Origin: a virus
Strand: one strand, 5' to 3'
Virus record (IMG/VR): IMGVR_UViG_3300046011_003401
Coordinates: 1 to 52,199 of that record
Length of the DNA: 52,199 bases
The first letter of the stretch is position 1. Each line of letters opens with the position of its first letter. Shown here piece by piece: positions 6,004 to 14,092 of the stretch. A model generated the notes under the pieces. The model searched no databases. It was not told where the DNA came from and was given only the letters and a program-made list of their open reading frames with translations. The position numbers and the translations under genes are program-made.

Positions 6004-7105
6004 CCAACTAATAAATTATATACAAGCATTTAGTAAGTTAGAGACTGTAAATCGCGGCACTAATATGATTACTAGTTCTTGCGCTAGTCTCAACTATGAT
6101 ATTAAGGATAAAGTTTTTGACGGAGTTGCCACAGGTATTCGTGCAAAACAATTAAATAGTTTATTAAACTATAAACCTAATCCTTATCAAAGCATTCAAG
6201 ATTTTAGAACAGCAATCTTTACAGATTTCATTCTAGAAGGTAATATATTTATTTATTGGGATGGGGCTTTCCTATACCACCTACCAGCAAATATGATGGT
6301 AATTGCTCCAGACCCTAAAACTTTTATATCACATTACCTATATAATAATATTACAAAGTTCTCAACAGATGAAGTCTTCCATATACGTGATTTATCATCA
6401 ATAGGCATATATCGCGGAAGCTCAAGATTAGAGTCAGCAAAAAGAAGTTTAGATATACTATATCGTATGCAAACTTTCCAAGATCAGTTTTTTGAAAATG
6501 GTGCTGTTACAGGGTTAGTACTCGAAACAGAGAATACACTTTCACAGTTAGCAAAAGATAAAACAATAGAAAAATGGCGTACACAGTATAGTCCAAAGAA
6601 TGGGGCTAAGAAGCCAATTATACTAGACAGTGGATTAAAACTTAAATCAATGTCTACAGCAAGTTTTAAAGATATGGACTTTGATGTCTCTATCCAAACT
6701 CACGATACAAAAGTACTTAAAGCTCTTGGAGTTCCACCAATTCTTTTAGATGGTGGAAATAATGCAAATATAGCACCTAATCTTAGACTACTATATCTTG
6801 AAACAGTACTACCCATTGTAACAAAATATACATCAGCTCTTGAAAGATTCTTCGGTTATGATATCGAACCAATCACTTCAGGTGTTTCAGCATTACAACC
6901 CGATATTAAAGATGTTGCAGCGTATCACTCAACATTAGTAAATGCGGGCATCTTAACCCCTAATGAAGCACGTATTGAATTACGTTATGCTAAGTTAGAA
7001 GGGGCAGATGAAATAAGAATCCCAGCTAATATAGCTGGTTCTGCAGCAAATCCCTCGGTAGGTGGTAAGCCTAAAGCCGACCCAGCACCCCCAGGGAATA
7101 ATTAA
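5915..7105 (+). CDS. Portal protein (HK97 family)
   Basis: This 396-aa protein forms the dodecameric ring at one head vertex, the channel for DNA entry and exit and the docking point for terminase and tail. The HK97-type portal reads clearly: GNIFIYWDGAFLYHLPANMM (near residues 108-127), VFHIRDLSSIGIYRGSSRLE (about 150-170), the stem-region helices around MQTFQDQFFENGAVTGLVLE, and VLKALGVPPILLDGG (about 267-282). The C terminus is Pro/Gly-rich and disordered. The start at 5915 lies inside the HNH gene and has AAGGAAG at 5904-5910. The stop is followed 9 bp later by the protease-capsid gene with a strong AAGGAG. Confidence 0.93.
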   Translation: MEWNPLNWFQKNNPAQEIIAQNSGSLISSDQLINYIQAFSKLETVNRGTNMITSSCASLNYDIKDKVFDGVATGIRAKQLNSLLNYKPNPYQSIQDFRTAIFTDFILEGNIFIYWDGAFLYHLPANMMVIAPDPKTFISHYLYNNITKFSTDEVFHIRDLSSIGIYRGSSRLESAKRSLDILYRMQTFQDQFFENGAVTGLVLETENTLSQLAKDKTIEKWRTQYSPKNGAKKPIILDSGLKLKSMSTASFKDMDFDVSIQTHDTKVLKALGVPPILLDGGNNANIAPNLRLLYLETVLPIVTKYTSALERFFGYDIEPITSGVSALQPDIKDVAAYHSTLVNAGILTPNEARIELRYAKLEGADEIRIPANIAGSAANPSVGGKPKADPAPPGNN

Positions 7106-7114
7106 AGGAGCAAT

Positions 7115-9043
7115 ATGGATATAAAAGGTAAAGTCATTCGACTGGACTCGCTTTTCCAAAAAAGCGCCCCTTTACCCACAACTGGGGAAACTATAGACTC
7201 TATATTTATTGAAGGGTATGCAAATACTACTACGGTAGATAGAAGTGGTGATGTAATCCCTAAAACTGTTTGGGAAAAGGGACTTCAAAATTACCTTAAA
7301 AACCCTATTATTTTAGCGTATCATGACCATGACGAACCTATCGGCAGAATGTCAGAATACAAGATAGAGGATAAAGGTTTATGGATTAAAGCACGTATTT
7401 CTGCAGCCGCAGAAGATGTATTTAATTTAGTAAAAGATGGTGTTCTTACAGCTTTTTCTGTAGGATTCATAATCAAAGATGCAACTTATGATTCAATTAC
7501 TGACCTCTTTATTATTAAAGAGCTAGAGCTACTAGAAATATCAGTAGTATCAGTGCCTGCAAATCAAGATAGTACATTTAGTTTGTCAAAGTCTTTTGAA
7601 AGTGACGATGACTATAATTTATTTAAAAAACAGTTTTCAACTAATGAACCTGCTAAAGAGCAAAAAACATTAGAAGAACCAACCGTTCAACAAAAAGAGG
7701 AAATTTTTATGGATCCAAAAGATTTAGAAGCCTTATTGGCTAAGACTGCAGCTGCTGCTGCTCAAACTGTAATCGACGCTCAAGCTGCTGAAAAAGCTGC
7801 TGATGCAGAAAAAGCTGCTGAAGCTGCTGCCGTTGAAAAACGCATCGCTGACGCTGTTGCTAAAGCTACTGTAGTTACTTCAGGTACTTCAGGTGCTGAA
7901 CAACTTTTAGCTGATATCACAAAACGTTTAGATGCTCAAGAAGTTACTAATAAATCAGCTATCGCTGGCTTAGAAGAAGTAATCAAAGAAAAATCTAAAG
8001 AATTAGAAGCTATTCAAAAAAGCAAAATGAACTTTGCTGGCGATAAAGAAGGTGCTGCTTATGCTGAGAAAGAATCTGCATATCTACTTTCAAAAATCAC
8101 TGGTAAATCTATCCAAGATACTAAATACGGTGCTGGCATCGTTGAAAAAGCAGGAGCTCACGTTCCTTCAGCTACTTGGGAATTAGAAGTTTCATTGAAC
8201 ATGGAAAATGAAATCCGTCGTCGTTTAGTTGTTGCTCCATTGTTGCGTGGCATCAATATGCAAACTAACGTTATGACAATTCCAGTAAACCCAGAAGCAG
8301 GTGATGCAACTTGGATTACTAATGCTCAATTCGGTACAACCGCATCTCCAGGTTCTGCACAAACTCATCAATTGGGTGCTGTAACATTGAATGCATATAA
8401 AGTTGCAACAATGGAATACTTAGCATACGAAGAGGAAGAAGATTCATTGTTAATCTTGTTACCTACTATCCGTGATGCAATGATCCGTCGCGTAGCTCGT
8501 GCTGTTGATAAAGCATACTTAATCGGTGCCGGTTCTGGTTCTGATCCAGTTAAAGGTTTGTCAATCTATGACGCTACTTCAGTAGTTGTTCCAACAAATA
8601 CTGGCGTTGCTTCAATTGCTAACCTACGTGCATTGCGTAAAGATTTAGGTGCTTGGGGTCTAGAGCCTTCAGAATTAGCGTTTATCGTTTCTACTGAAGT
8701 TTACTACGATTTGTTAGATGATACAGCTTTCCAAACTATGGATAAAGTTGGTCCTGCAGCTACATTGTTAACAGGCCAAGTTGGTATGATTGGTAATACA
8801 CCAGTTCTAGTATCTAGCATGTTCCCAGCTAAAGCAGGTGGTGCAGCTACTGCAACTACTAATATCGGTGCATTATGCGTTGCCCCAGCTAACTTCTTAG
8901 CCGGTAATCAACGTGGTCTACGTTTAGATACACAAGATCTAGTAGAAACACAACGTAAAGTTCTAGTAAGTTCATTGCGTACTGGTGTTACTCAATTGAC
9001 TACTAATCTAGGTCAAGGCGTTTCAACATTACGTTGGAGCTAA
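7115..9043 (+). CDS. Prohead protease fused to HK97-fold major capsid protein
   Basis: This 642-aa polypeptide joins two normally separate genes. Residues about 1-160 are a U35/HK97-type prohead protease: IEGYANTTTVDRSGDVIPK, catalytic histidine candidates H70/H72 (AYHDHDEP), catalytic serine S115 in LTAFSVGFI, and ELLEISVVSVPANQDS. Residues about 200-300 are an Ala/Glu-rich helical delta/scaffold segment. The rest is the HK97 major capsid fold (for example RRLVVAPLLRGINMQTNV and AVDKAYLIGAGSGSDP). The protease should cut scaffold and itself during head maturation. Codon choice shifts after about 7700 to the GCT/CGT-rich pattern of highly expressed genes. Start 7115 has AAGGAG. An in-frame internal start at 7709 could also make free capsid protein. 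Confidence 0.93.
   Translation: MDIKGKVIRLDSLFQKSAPLPTTGETIDSIFIEGYANTTTVDRSGDVIPKTVWEKGLQNYLKNPIILAYHDHDEPIGRMSEYKIEDKGLWIKARISAAAEDVFNLVKDGVLTAFSVGFIIKDATYDSITDLFIIKELELLEISVVSVPANQDSTFSLSKSFESDDDYNLFKKQFSTNEPAKEQKTLEEPTVQQKEEIFMDPKDLEALLAKTAAAAAQTVIDAQAAEKAADAEKAAEAAAVEKRIADAVAKATVVTSGTSGAEQLLADITKRLDAQEVTNKSAIAGLEEVIKEKSKELEAIQKSKMNFAGDKEGAAYAEKESAYLLSKITGKSIQDTKYGAGIVEKAGAHVPSATWELEVSLNMENEIRRRLVVAPLLRGINMQTNVMTIPVNPEAGDATWITNAQFGTTASPGSAQTHQLGAVTLNAYKVATMEYLAYEEEEDSLLILLPTIRDAMIRRVARAVDKAYLIGAGSGSDPVKGLSIYDATSVVVPTNTGVASIANLRALRKDLGAWGLEPSELAFIVSTEVYYDLLDDTAFQTMDKVGPAATLLTGQVGMIGNTPVLVSSMFPAKAGGAATATTNIGALCVAPANFLAGNQRGLRLDTQDLVETQRKVLVSSLRTGVTQLTTNLGQGVSTLRWS
7696..7711 (+). promoter_or_regulatory. 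Internal ribosome site and start for free capsid protein
   Basis: AGAGG (7696-7700) lies 8 nt before an in-frame ATG (7709-7711), codon 199 of the fusion. It begins MDPKDLEALLAKTAA, just as a separate capsid gene would. Initiation here would make a 444-aa delta-domain plus capsid protein without the protease. The site looks like a remnant of two genes that lost the stop between them. Confidence 0.6.
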
Positions 9044-9070
9044 ATCAGTTTAGCTGAGTAAAACCAGCTA

Positions 9071-9143
9071 GGTAGTGCTGACTACCAAGTAGGGCTAGCA
9101 ATAGCCCTACTTCTTTAATATTCTAACAAGAGTATTAAAGAAG
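9071..9143 (+). other. Three consecutive hairpins after the capsid gene
   Basis: GGTAGTGCTGACTACC (9071-9086), then a stem AAGTAGGGCTA/TAGCCCTACTT (9087-9112), then CTTCTTTAATA (9110-9120) pairing with TATTAAAGAAG (9133-9143). The second is followed by TTCTTTAATA, a poor terminator tail. The third competes with the second for bases. The set could be an attenuator, an RNA-processing site or an mRNA stabiliser that lets capsid mRNA exceed downstream mRNA. Confidence 0.55.
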
Positions 9144-9159
9144 TACAAAGAGGACTAAT

Positions 9160-9732
9160 ATGGCAAATTTAATTACATTGGCTGAATATAAAGCCTACAA
9201 TGGTATAAATAGTACCACGCAAGATGCAGAAATAAATGTGCTGATTCCAAAAATTAGTCAGTTAATAAAAACTTACTGCAATCGCACATTTATTGATTTC
9301 TATGATGAAAACACCTATACTTATAGTGATGGAAATGTTCCATATATCTATTTAAAAGAGTGCCCAACAGTAAATATTGCTAGTGTAGAATTTAGTGAAG
9401 ATTTTGGTAGAACATACACAACACTAACTGAATATACTGACTATGTTTTAAACTTAACTCATGATAGAATTGAATCAACAGATGCAGTAAATGGTTTTGT
9501 AAAAGCACTTAACGGTTATAAAATAACTTATACTGGTGGATATGAAACTACCCCCGAAGAAATTAAATTAGCGGCACTAGACTTAATTGGATATTATATG
9601 AAATCTGATATGTCTATTAAATCTACAAGAAATGCTGGTGCTAATAATACTTCTATTGAATATGTAACAACCGCTAACCTTCCAGCACACATACGGAGAG
9701 TTTTAGACCTTTATCGTCTTGACTTAATATAA
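9160..9732 (+). CDS. Head-tail connector (gp6-like)
   Basis: This 190-aa protein resembles the HK97 gp6-type connector: ITLAEYKAYNGINSTTQDAE, then NVLIPKISQLIKTYCNRTF (residues about 28-47), a beta-rich middle (LKECPTVNIASVEFS) and a helical end (IKLAALDLIGYYMKS). The family binds the portal as the first connector ring. A good ribosome site AGAGGA precedes the start, and the stop overlaps the next start (TAATG). Position right after the capsid gene agrees with this role. Confidence 0.8.
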   Translation: MANLITLAEYKAYNGINSTTQDAEINVLIPKISQLIKTYCNRTFIDFYDENTYTYSDGNVPYIYLKECPTVNIASVEFSEDFGRTYTTLTEYTDYVLNLTHDRIESTDAVNGFVKALNGYKITYTGGYETTPEEIKLAALDLIGYYMKSDMSIKSTRNAGANNTSIEYVTTANLPAHIRRVLDLYRLDLI

Positions 9733-11261
9733 TGAGCGTAGCAGAGTTTTCCAACACACTTAGAAAACGAATGGCGGCATCCATTAGAACAAAGATAAGT
9801 AGAAAAAATTCTGCATTAAAAGGTTTTATTGGGGCTGAGGGTGATAAGGTATCTGCACTAAGAAATAGACTAAAGGCAGCTAAATATAATAATATAGTTA
9901 TTACTAAACAAGGCTTAGAAGAATTAGGTAGAAAATTAGTAGGCTATAATGTAGAATATAGTACATATACCCAATATATGGCATATAGAAGAGTTAATAG
10001 TGGTAAGCCAAGTTCTTTAAATGACTTAACTATAGGAAAAAATCCTAATGTAAGCCAATCTAGTAATCCAAATACTAAAGATCCTTGGACTATTATTAAA
10101 AATACTCCTTATGATAATTTATTTTTATGGACTAAGGAATATTTAGAATTAATTGGAGTACCACAAACCACAATTAAAGCCACATTAGGTGAATTCGAAG
10201 CCGGACATACACTAGGCTTAAATACCTTCAGAGCGTTAGTATCCTTTGGTTCCAGCGTAGACTTAAGTAATGGTGGAAAAATACAAATAAGAAAAGAGCC
10301 AGACTTAGCTGCTTTTGATAGATTAAGTCAACTATTGCTAGATTTAGACTTAGCTGCAACTAATTCTATAAAAACAGATACAGGTATTTATGTTAATGCA
10401 GTAAAAAACTTTAAAGAACATGCTCAATTTTATATTGAGTTACAAGTTAAAAATAATGCTGCTGGTACTGGAAATGCACAAACTGGGTCTTTGATTGCAC
10501 CGCTTGGAGCAGCCTTAGCTAAATTTGCAAAGGCTAACTTAACAAGTACAACAGTTAATCTTAAGTCAGAATTTGATAATATAATATCAAATATTATTAA
10601 AATAGAAGATAGAGCCAGAGCAATACTAGAGCAATATCCAGATTCATTAAAAGAAGCAGCACTAGAAAATTTAGATACTCTTGTAAATTTACGTGGTTCT
10701 CCTTCAATGAAAGAACATATACGGAATTTAACTATATCTACCTTAAAGGGTGAAAAGGTAAAATCAACCAAAGCATCCTTTAATAATATAGAATTAACTA
10801 AATTAGAAGATCCTCTTAAGAAAACTAGAATTGAAGTCCAAAGACTCATAAGAGAACTTAGAGCTGCAACAAAAAAAGCAAAAGTACTAGCTGAAAAGAA
10901 AAAATCAACCCAACTAAGGACTCAAAAAGGTCAGTTCATAAGTCCAGTAAGTATAATGAACTTACTTAATAGTAGGCTAGCACAACAGATACAAAATAAT
11001 ATGGGCAAGGGTACTGCAAAAGCAGTTCTTAATTATCGTACAGGTAGATTCGCAGAATCTGCACAAGTAGTAAATGTTAGTAGTAGGGATGGTGCTGTAA
11101 CCGCATTTTATAGTTATATGAAAAACCCATATGCAACATTTGCCCCTGGAGGTGCTCAAAGCTCCCCAGCCAGCAGAGACCCAAATAAATTAATACAACT
11201 TAGTATTAGACAGCTAGCCACTGGAATTATGGCAAATAGACTTAAGGTGGTACCAGTATGA
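9732..11261 (+). CDS. Putative head-tail joining / minor structural protein
   Basis: This 509-aa protein has no family I can name firmly. The N terminus is basic (MSVAEFSNTLRKRMAASIRT), the middle is mixed helical, and a lysine-rich helix at about residues 365-395 precedes a C-terminal part (GTAKAVLNYRTGRFAESAQV). That last part, together with YSYMKNPYATFAPGG, resembles the end of HK97 gp10-like/neck proteins. It starts by TAATG overlap with the connector gene and overlaps the tail terminator gene by 4 bp. By gene order it belongs to the neck, where smaller proteins are usual; the extra N-terminal mass is atypical. Confidence 0.6.
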   Translation: MSVAEFSNTLRKRMAASIRTKISRKNSALKGFIGAEGDKVSALRNRLKAAKYNNIVITKQGLEELGRKLVGYNVEYSTYTQYMAYRRVNSGKPSSLNDLTIGKNPNVSQSSNPNTKDPWTIIKNTPYDNLFLWTKEYLELIGVPQTTIKATLGEFEAGHTLGLNTFRALVSFGSSVDLSNGGKIQIRKEPDLAAFDRLSQLLLDLDLAATNSIKTDTGIYVNAVKNFKEHAQFYIELQVKNNAAGTGNAQTGSLIAPLGAALAKFAKANLTSTTVNLKSEFDNIISNIIKIEDRARAILEQYPDSLKEAALENLDTLVNLRGSPSMKEHIRNLTISTLKGEKVKSTKASFNNIELTKLEDPLKKTRIEVQRLIRELRAATKKAKVLAEKKKSTQLRTQKGQFISPVSIMNLLNSRLAQQIQNNMGKGTAKAVLNYRTGRFAESAQVVNVSSRDGAVTAFYSYMKNPYATFAPGGAQSSPASRDPNKLIQLSIRQLATGIMANRLKVVPV

Positions 11262-11695
11262 GTGCGAGAGCAAGTATAACATCAGCCTTAGTAGATACTT
11301 TAAAACTTATTGATGGGTCAGGTACTTATCAAACAAATGTTTTTAATAATGTTCAAAATAAACTTATATTTTGGGATGAACTCAATGATTTCCCACATAT
11401 TTGCGTAGTACCTGGATCAGAATCTAGAGAATATTTACCAGGTGATTTTAAATGGGGTTATTTAAACGTTTCCTTAAAATTATACACCAAAGGTGAAAAT
11501 CCTTTAGAAGAACTAGAAAAACTGCTCGAAGATGTTGAAAACGTAGTAGATAGTAATAGGGTATTAACATATGATGTAGCAACGAACGCTCGTACTACTG
11601 AAATACTTATAACCTCTATAGTAACAGATGAGGGTCTTTTAGCCCCATACGGTGTAGGTGAAATTAACCTACAAGTTAGATACCAAGTTCTATAG
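11258..11695 (+). CDS. Tail terminator / completion protein
   Basis: This 145-aa protein fits the minor tail protein U / tail terminator family by size, order and pattern: an N-terminal helix (ASITSALVDTLKLIDGSGTY), a beta region with FPHICVVPGSESREYLPGDF (about residues 50-70), WGYLNVSLKLYTKGENPLEE, and a final strand INLQVRYQVL. Terminator rings cap the tail tube and join it to the head. It overlaps the previous gene (ATGA at 11258), and the strongly expressed tail tube gene follows. Confidence 0.7.
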   Translation: MSARASITSALVDTLKLIDGSGTYQTNVFNNVQNKLIFWDELNDFPHICVVPGSESREYLPGDFKWGYLNVSLKLYTKGENPLEELEKLLEDVENVVDSNRVLTYDVATNARTTEILITSIVTDEGLLAPYGVGEINLQVRYQVL

Positions 11696-11759
11696 TATAT
11701 AACGCAGATAAATATCTAGCAAATAGAGTATAGAACTACAATATAAAGGAATTCAAACT

Positions 11760-13139
11760 ATGGCTTTAAATTTAAGTCGTAACACCAGAGTATGGTTTAC
11801 AACCAATGTAAACCCTACAACAGGCGTTTTGCCTGATTCAGCAACTGGGTATACTGCGTTTACTTCTGCAAATACCTATGAACTTCAAGTACTAGATGGC
11901 TATTCTTTTAGTCAAGGTACTGCAAATACTGCAATTACTTTAAGTGAAGCCGGCAATACACCTAACCGTGGTCAACGCTCATTTAATACCGCATTAAACC
12001 CAGTAGACTTATCATTCTCTACATATATTCGTCCACGTGTTGCTACAAACGTTACTTGTATTGAGAAAGTTCTTTGGAATGCTTTAACAGGTTCTGAAAC
12101 AATTGATTCAACAGGTGTAGTAGTTACTAACATCACTCGTGCTTCTACTTTATCCCCAACAGTTACTATTGTAGGTGCAACAGCATTTACAGGTTATGCG
12201 GTTGGTGATGCAGTAAATATTACTGGTGTTACAGGTACTTTAGATTGGAATAGTGCAGGTATAATTACTTCTAGTAATGGTACTGGTCCTTACACAATGG
12301 TTGCAACAATGGCCAAAGCTCCAGCAACTTTAACAGCAGCTTTAGGTGGTACACTTAAAGTATTTAAAGGTCAGTGGGCAGAAACTCCAACCAACGCATA
12401 TACATCTTTTGTAGGTTCTAATAAGAATCAACTACAAAAATTTGCAATGATTTTCATGGTTGATAATGCTATTTATATTGTTGATAATTGTGCACTTAAC
12501 CAAGCAGTAATTGATTTCGGTCTAGATGCTATTAGTATGATTGCATGGACTGGTTTCGGTACCGCAGTTAAGAAAGCAGAAACTTTAGCAATTGCTAACT
12601 TAAGTTCAGCCACAGCATTTAGTACTTCAGCAAACTATATTACTAATAAACTAAGTTCTACAACTTTAGTAAGTAATATTGGTGGCGCTTCAGGTACTAG
12701 TTATAGCGTGCCATTAACTGGTGGTTCTATTACTATCAATAATAATATTTCGTACATAACTCCAAGTAACCTAGGTGTTGTAAATACTCCAATCGGTTAT
12801 TATACAGGTACACGTTCAATTACTGGTTCATTAAATGCATACTTGAAAACAGGTACTGCTGGTGATACAGGTTCATTATTATCAGATATTCTTACAACTT
12901 CAGCAAGTGCTCCAGAAACTAAATTCAAACTACAAGTTGAAGTTGGTGGAAGTATTAATGCAGTACGTGTAGAATTAGATATTCCTGGTGCATCTCTAAG
13001 TGTTCCTACAATTGATATTGCAGATGTTGTTTCTACTACAATTAACTTTACTGCTCAAGGTTCTGATGCATTGTTAAGTACAAACAACTATGATATTACA
13101 GCAACTAATGATATGACTGTTCGTTACTACAGCTCTTAA
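11760..13139 (+). CDS. Major tail tube protein
   Basis: This 459-aa protein opens with LNLSRNTRVWFTTNVNPTTG and the LQVLDGYSFSQGTANTAITL segment typical of tail tube proteins in this kind of phage. A central Thr/Gly/Val-rich beta domain follows (about residues 120-200; GYAVGDAVNITGVTG), then VPLTGGSITINNNISYITP and a final beta domain ending NDMTVRYYSS. The size exceeds the lambda tube protein, suggesting an extra surface domain like the one on lambda gpV. AAAGGA precedes the start and a terminator follows directly, consistent with high expression. The position between terminator protein and tail chaperones supports the call. Confidence 0.8.
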   Translation: MALNLSRNTRVWFTTNVNPTTGVLPDSATGYTAFTSANTYELQVLDGYSFSQGTANTAITLSEAGNTPNRGQRSFNTALNPVDLSFSTYIRPRVATNVTCIEKVLWNALTGSETIDSTGVVVTNITRASTLSPTVTIVGATAFTGYAVGDAVNITGVTGTLDWNSAGIITSSNGTGPYTMVATMAKAPATLTAALGGTLKVFKGQWAETPTNAYTSFVGSNKNQLQKFAMIFMVDNAIYIVDNCALNQAVIDFGLDAISMIAWTGFGTAVKKAETLAIANLSSATAFSTSANYITNKLSSTTLVSNIGGASGTSYSVPLTGGSITINNNISYITPSNLGVVNTPIGYYTGTRSITGSLNAYLKTGTAGDTGSLLSDILTTSASAPETKFKLQVEVGGSINAVRVELDIPGASLSVPTIDIADVVSTTINFTAQGSDALLSTNNYDITATNDMTVRYYSS

Positions 13140-13147
13140 TTGAACTA

Positions 13148-13180
13148 AAAATAAAGCCCCTTAATTGGGGTTTTATTTTA
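13148..13180 (+). terminator. Rho-independent terminator
   Basis: AAAATAAAGCCCC (13148-13160), loop TTAATT, GGGGTTTTATTTT (13167-13179), with one mismatch in the stem. It closes the tail tube block 8 bp after its stop. Confidence 0.75.
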
Positions 13181-13204
13181 TCTATAGCACTAAAATTTTT
13201 ATCA

Positions 13205-13242
13205 TTGCTATTTCTATGCACTTGGTGTATACTAACTAAAAT
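13205..13242 (+). promoter_or_regulatory. Late-type promoter P2 (conserved family)
   Basis: TTGCTA (13205-13210), 17 bp, TATACT (13228-13233), N3, TAAAAT (13237-13242). It lies just after the tail tube terminator and drives the tail chaperones and tape measure. Confidence 0.75.
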
Positions 13243-13281
13243 ACGAAAGTATTTGAATTTATTTAACAAAGGGAATTATAA

Positions 13282-13686
13282 ATGTCAGCACTTAACCTAT
13301 CGACACTTTTAGTGTCGAGCAAAGAAACAGAAGTAGAATATCCTGGCTATCCAGGCTTTAAAGTAAATTTATGCTTTCTAAGCCGTGAAGAGCTAGTTAA
13401 AATCCGTAAAAAAGCAACTAAAATTACTTGGAAAAATCGCCAACAATCAGAAGAACTAAATGAAGATTTATTCTTATCTTTATATGTACAAAGTACAGTT
13501 AAAGGTTGGAGTGGTTTAAAACTTTCAATTCTTCAAAAGTTAGCACCAGTAGATTTAAAAGGTCAAAAAGATTTAGAAGCAACATTAGATTATACAGAAG
13601 ATAATGCACTTTACCTAATGAAATCATCAACTGAATTCGATTCTTTTGTAAGTGAGCAGGTTTCTGACCTAGCAAATTTTCAATAG
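13282..13686 (+). CDS. Tail assembly chaperone (gpG-like)
   Basis: This 134-aa protein is the unshifted product of a lambda gpG/gpGT-type pair: MSALNLSTLLVSSKETEVEY, then a beta/helical body ending VSDLANFQ. Chaperones of this type coat the tape measure before tube assembly and are absent from the virion. AAGGGAA precedes the start. A canonical slippery heptamer lies 4 bp upstream of the stop, allowing a minority of ribosomes to read into the following ORF. Position between tube and tape measure is the standard place for this pair. Confidence 0.85.
   Translation: MSALNLSTLLVSSKETEVEYPGYPGFKVNLCFLSREELVKIRKKATKITWKNRQQSEELNEDLFLSLYVQSTVKGWSGLKLSILQKLAPVDLKGQKDLEATLDYTEDNALYLMKSSTEFDSFVSEQVSDLANFQ
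13674..13680 (+). other. Programmed -1 frameshift site (A AAT TTT)
   Basis: The zero-frame codons are GCA AAT TTT CAA TAG, giving the X_XXY_YYZ heptamer A_AAT_TTT. A -1 slip reads AAA TTT then TCA ATA GAA CAG ATG, entering the next ORF without a stop. The fused product would be about 259 aa. Confidence 0.85.
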
Positions 13687-13691
13687 AACAG

Positions 13692-14060
13692 ATGGAACTA
13701 GTACTCAAGCAAATTGACTCATTCTTAAAAAACTCCGAAGTTTCTATGACTAAGGAACAGTATTTTGAGATGTGTCGTATGCTTGGGTCCGAACCATCGG
13801 AGGAAGAAATACCAGTTGAATTTGATGATTTTCCTTTAGAAGTACAAGAAGCATATTTACTATATAATATAATATCTGATAACTGGGATACCATGTCAGG
13901 TACTTACCTTGGTAAAAACTTGGTAGGAGTTAAAGATATTATGGAAATATATGGAATTGAAGATGCAAGGCTAACTCTTCAATTAATTAATAGTATAGAC
14001 TCTATAAGACGTACAATTATTAATAATAAGAGAGCCACAAAAAACCAGCCTACTAAATAA
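13692..14060 (+). CDS. Tail assembly chaperone C-terminal extension (gpT-like)
   Basis: This 122-aa ORF is in the -1 frame relative to gpG. It is open back to the slippery site at 13674-13680, so it is most likely made as the C-terminal part of a gpG-T fusion (SIEQ then MELVLKQIDSFLKN). A free ATG product is possible but no strong ribosome site precedes 13692. It is mostly helical and acidic in the middle (EPSEEEIPVEFDDFPLEVQE) and ends basic (NKRATKNQPTK). In lambda the T part recruits tube subunits to the chaperone-coated tape measure. Its stop lies within a terminator hairpin. Confidence 0.85.
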   Translation: MELVLKQIDSFLKNSEVSMTKEQYFEMCRMLGSEPSEEEIPVEFDDFPLEVQEAYLLYNIISDNWDTMSGTYLGKNLVGVKDIMEIYGIEDARLTLQLINSIDSIRRTIINNKRATKNQPTK

Positions 14061-14077
14061 TATAGAGGCTGGTTTTT
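14040..14077 (+). terminator. Terminator-like hairpin overlapping the gpT stop
   Basis: AAAACCAGCC (14041-14050) pairs with GGCTGGTTTT (14067-14076), followed by more T. The loop of 16 nt contains the stop codon, so translating ribosomes would interfere with folding. The tape measure start follows at 14093 with AAGGAG, and no new promoter is seen. The hairpin may therefore reduce, not stop, transcription into the tape measure. Confidence 0.6.
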
Positions 14078-14092
14078 TATTAAGGAGATACA

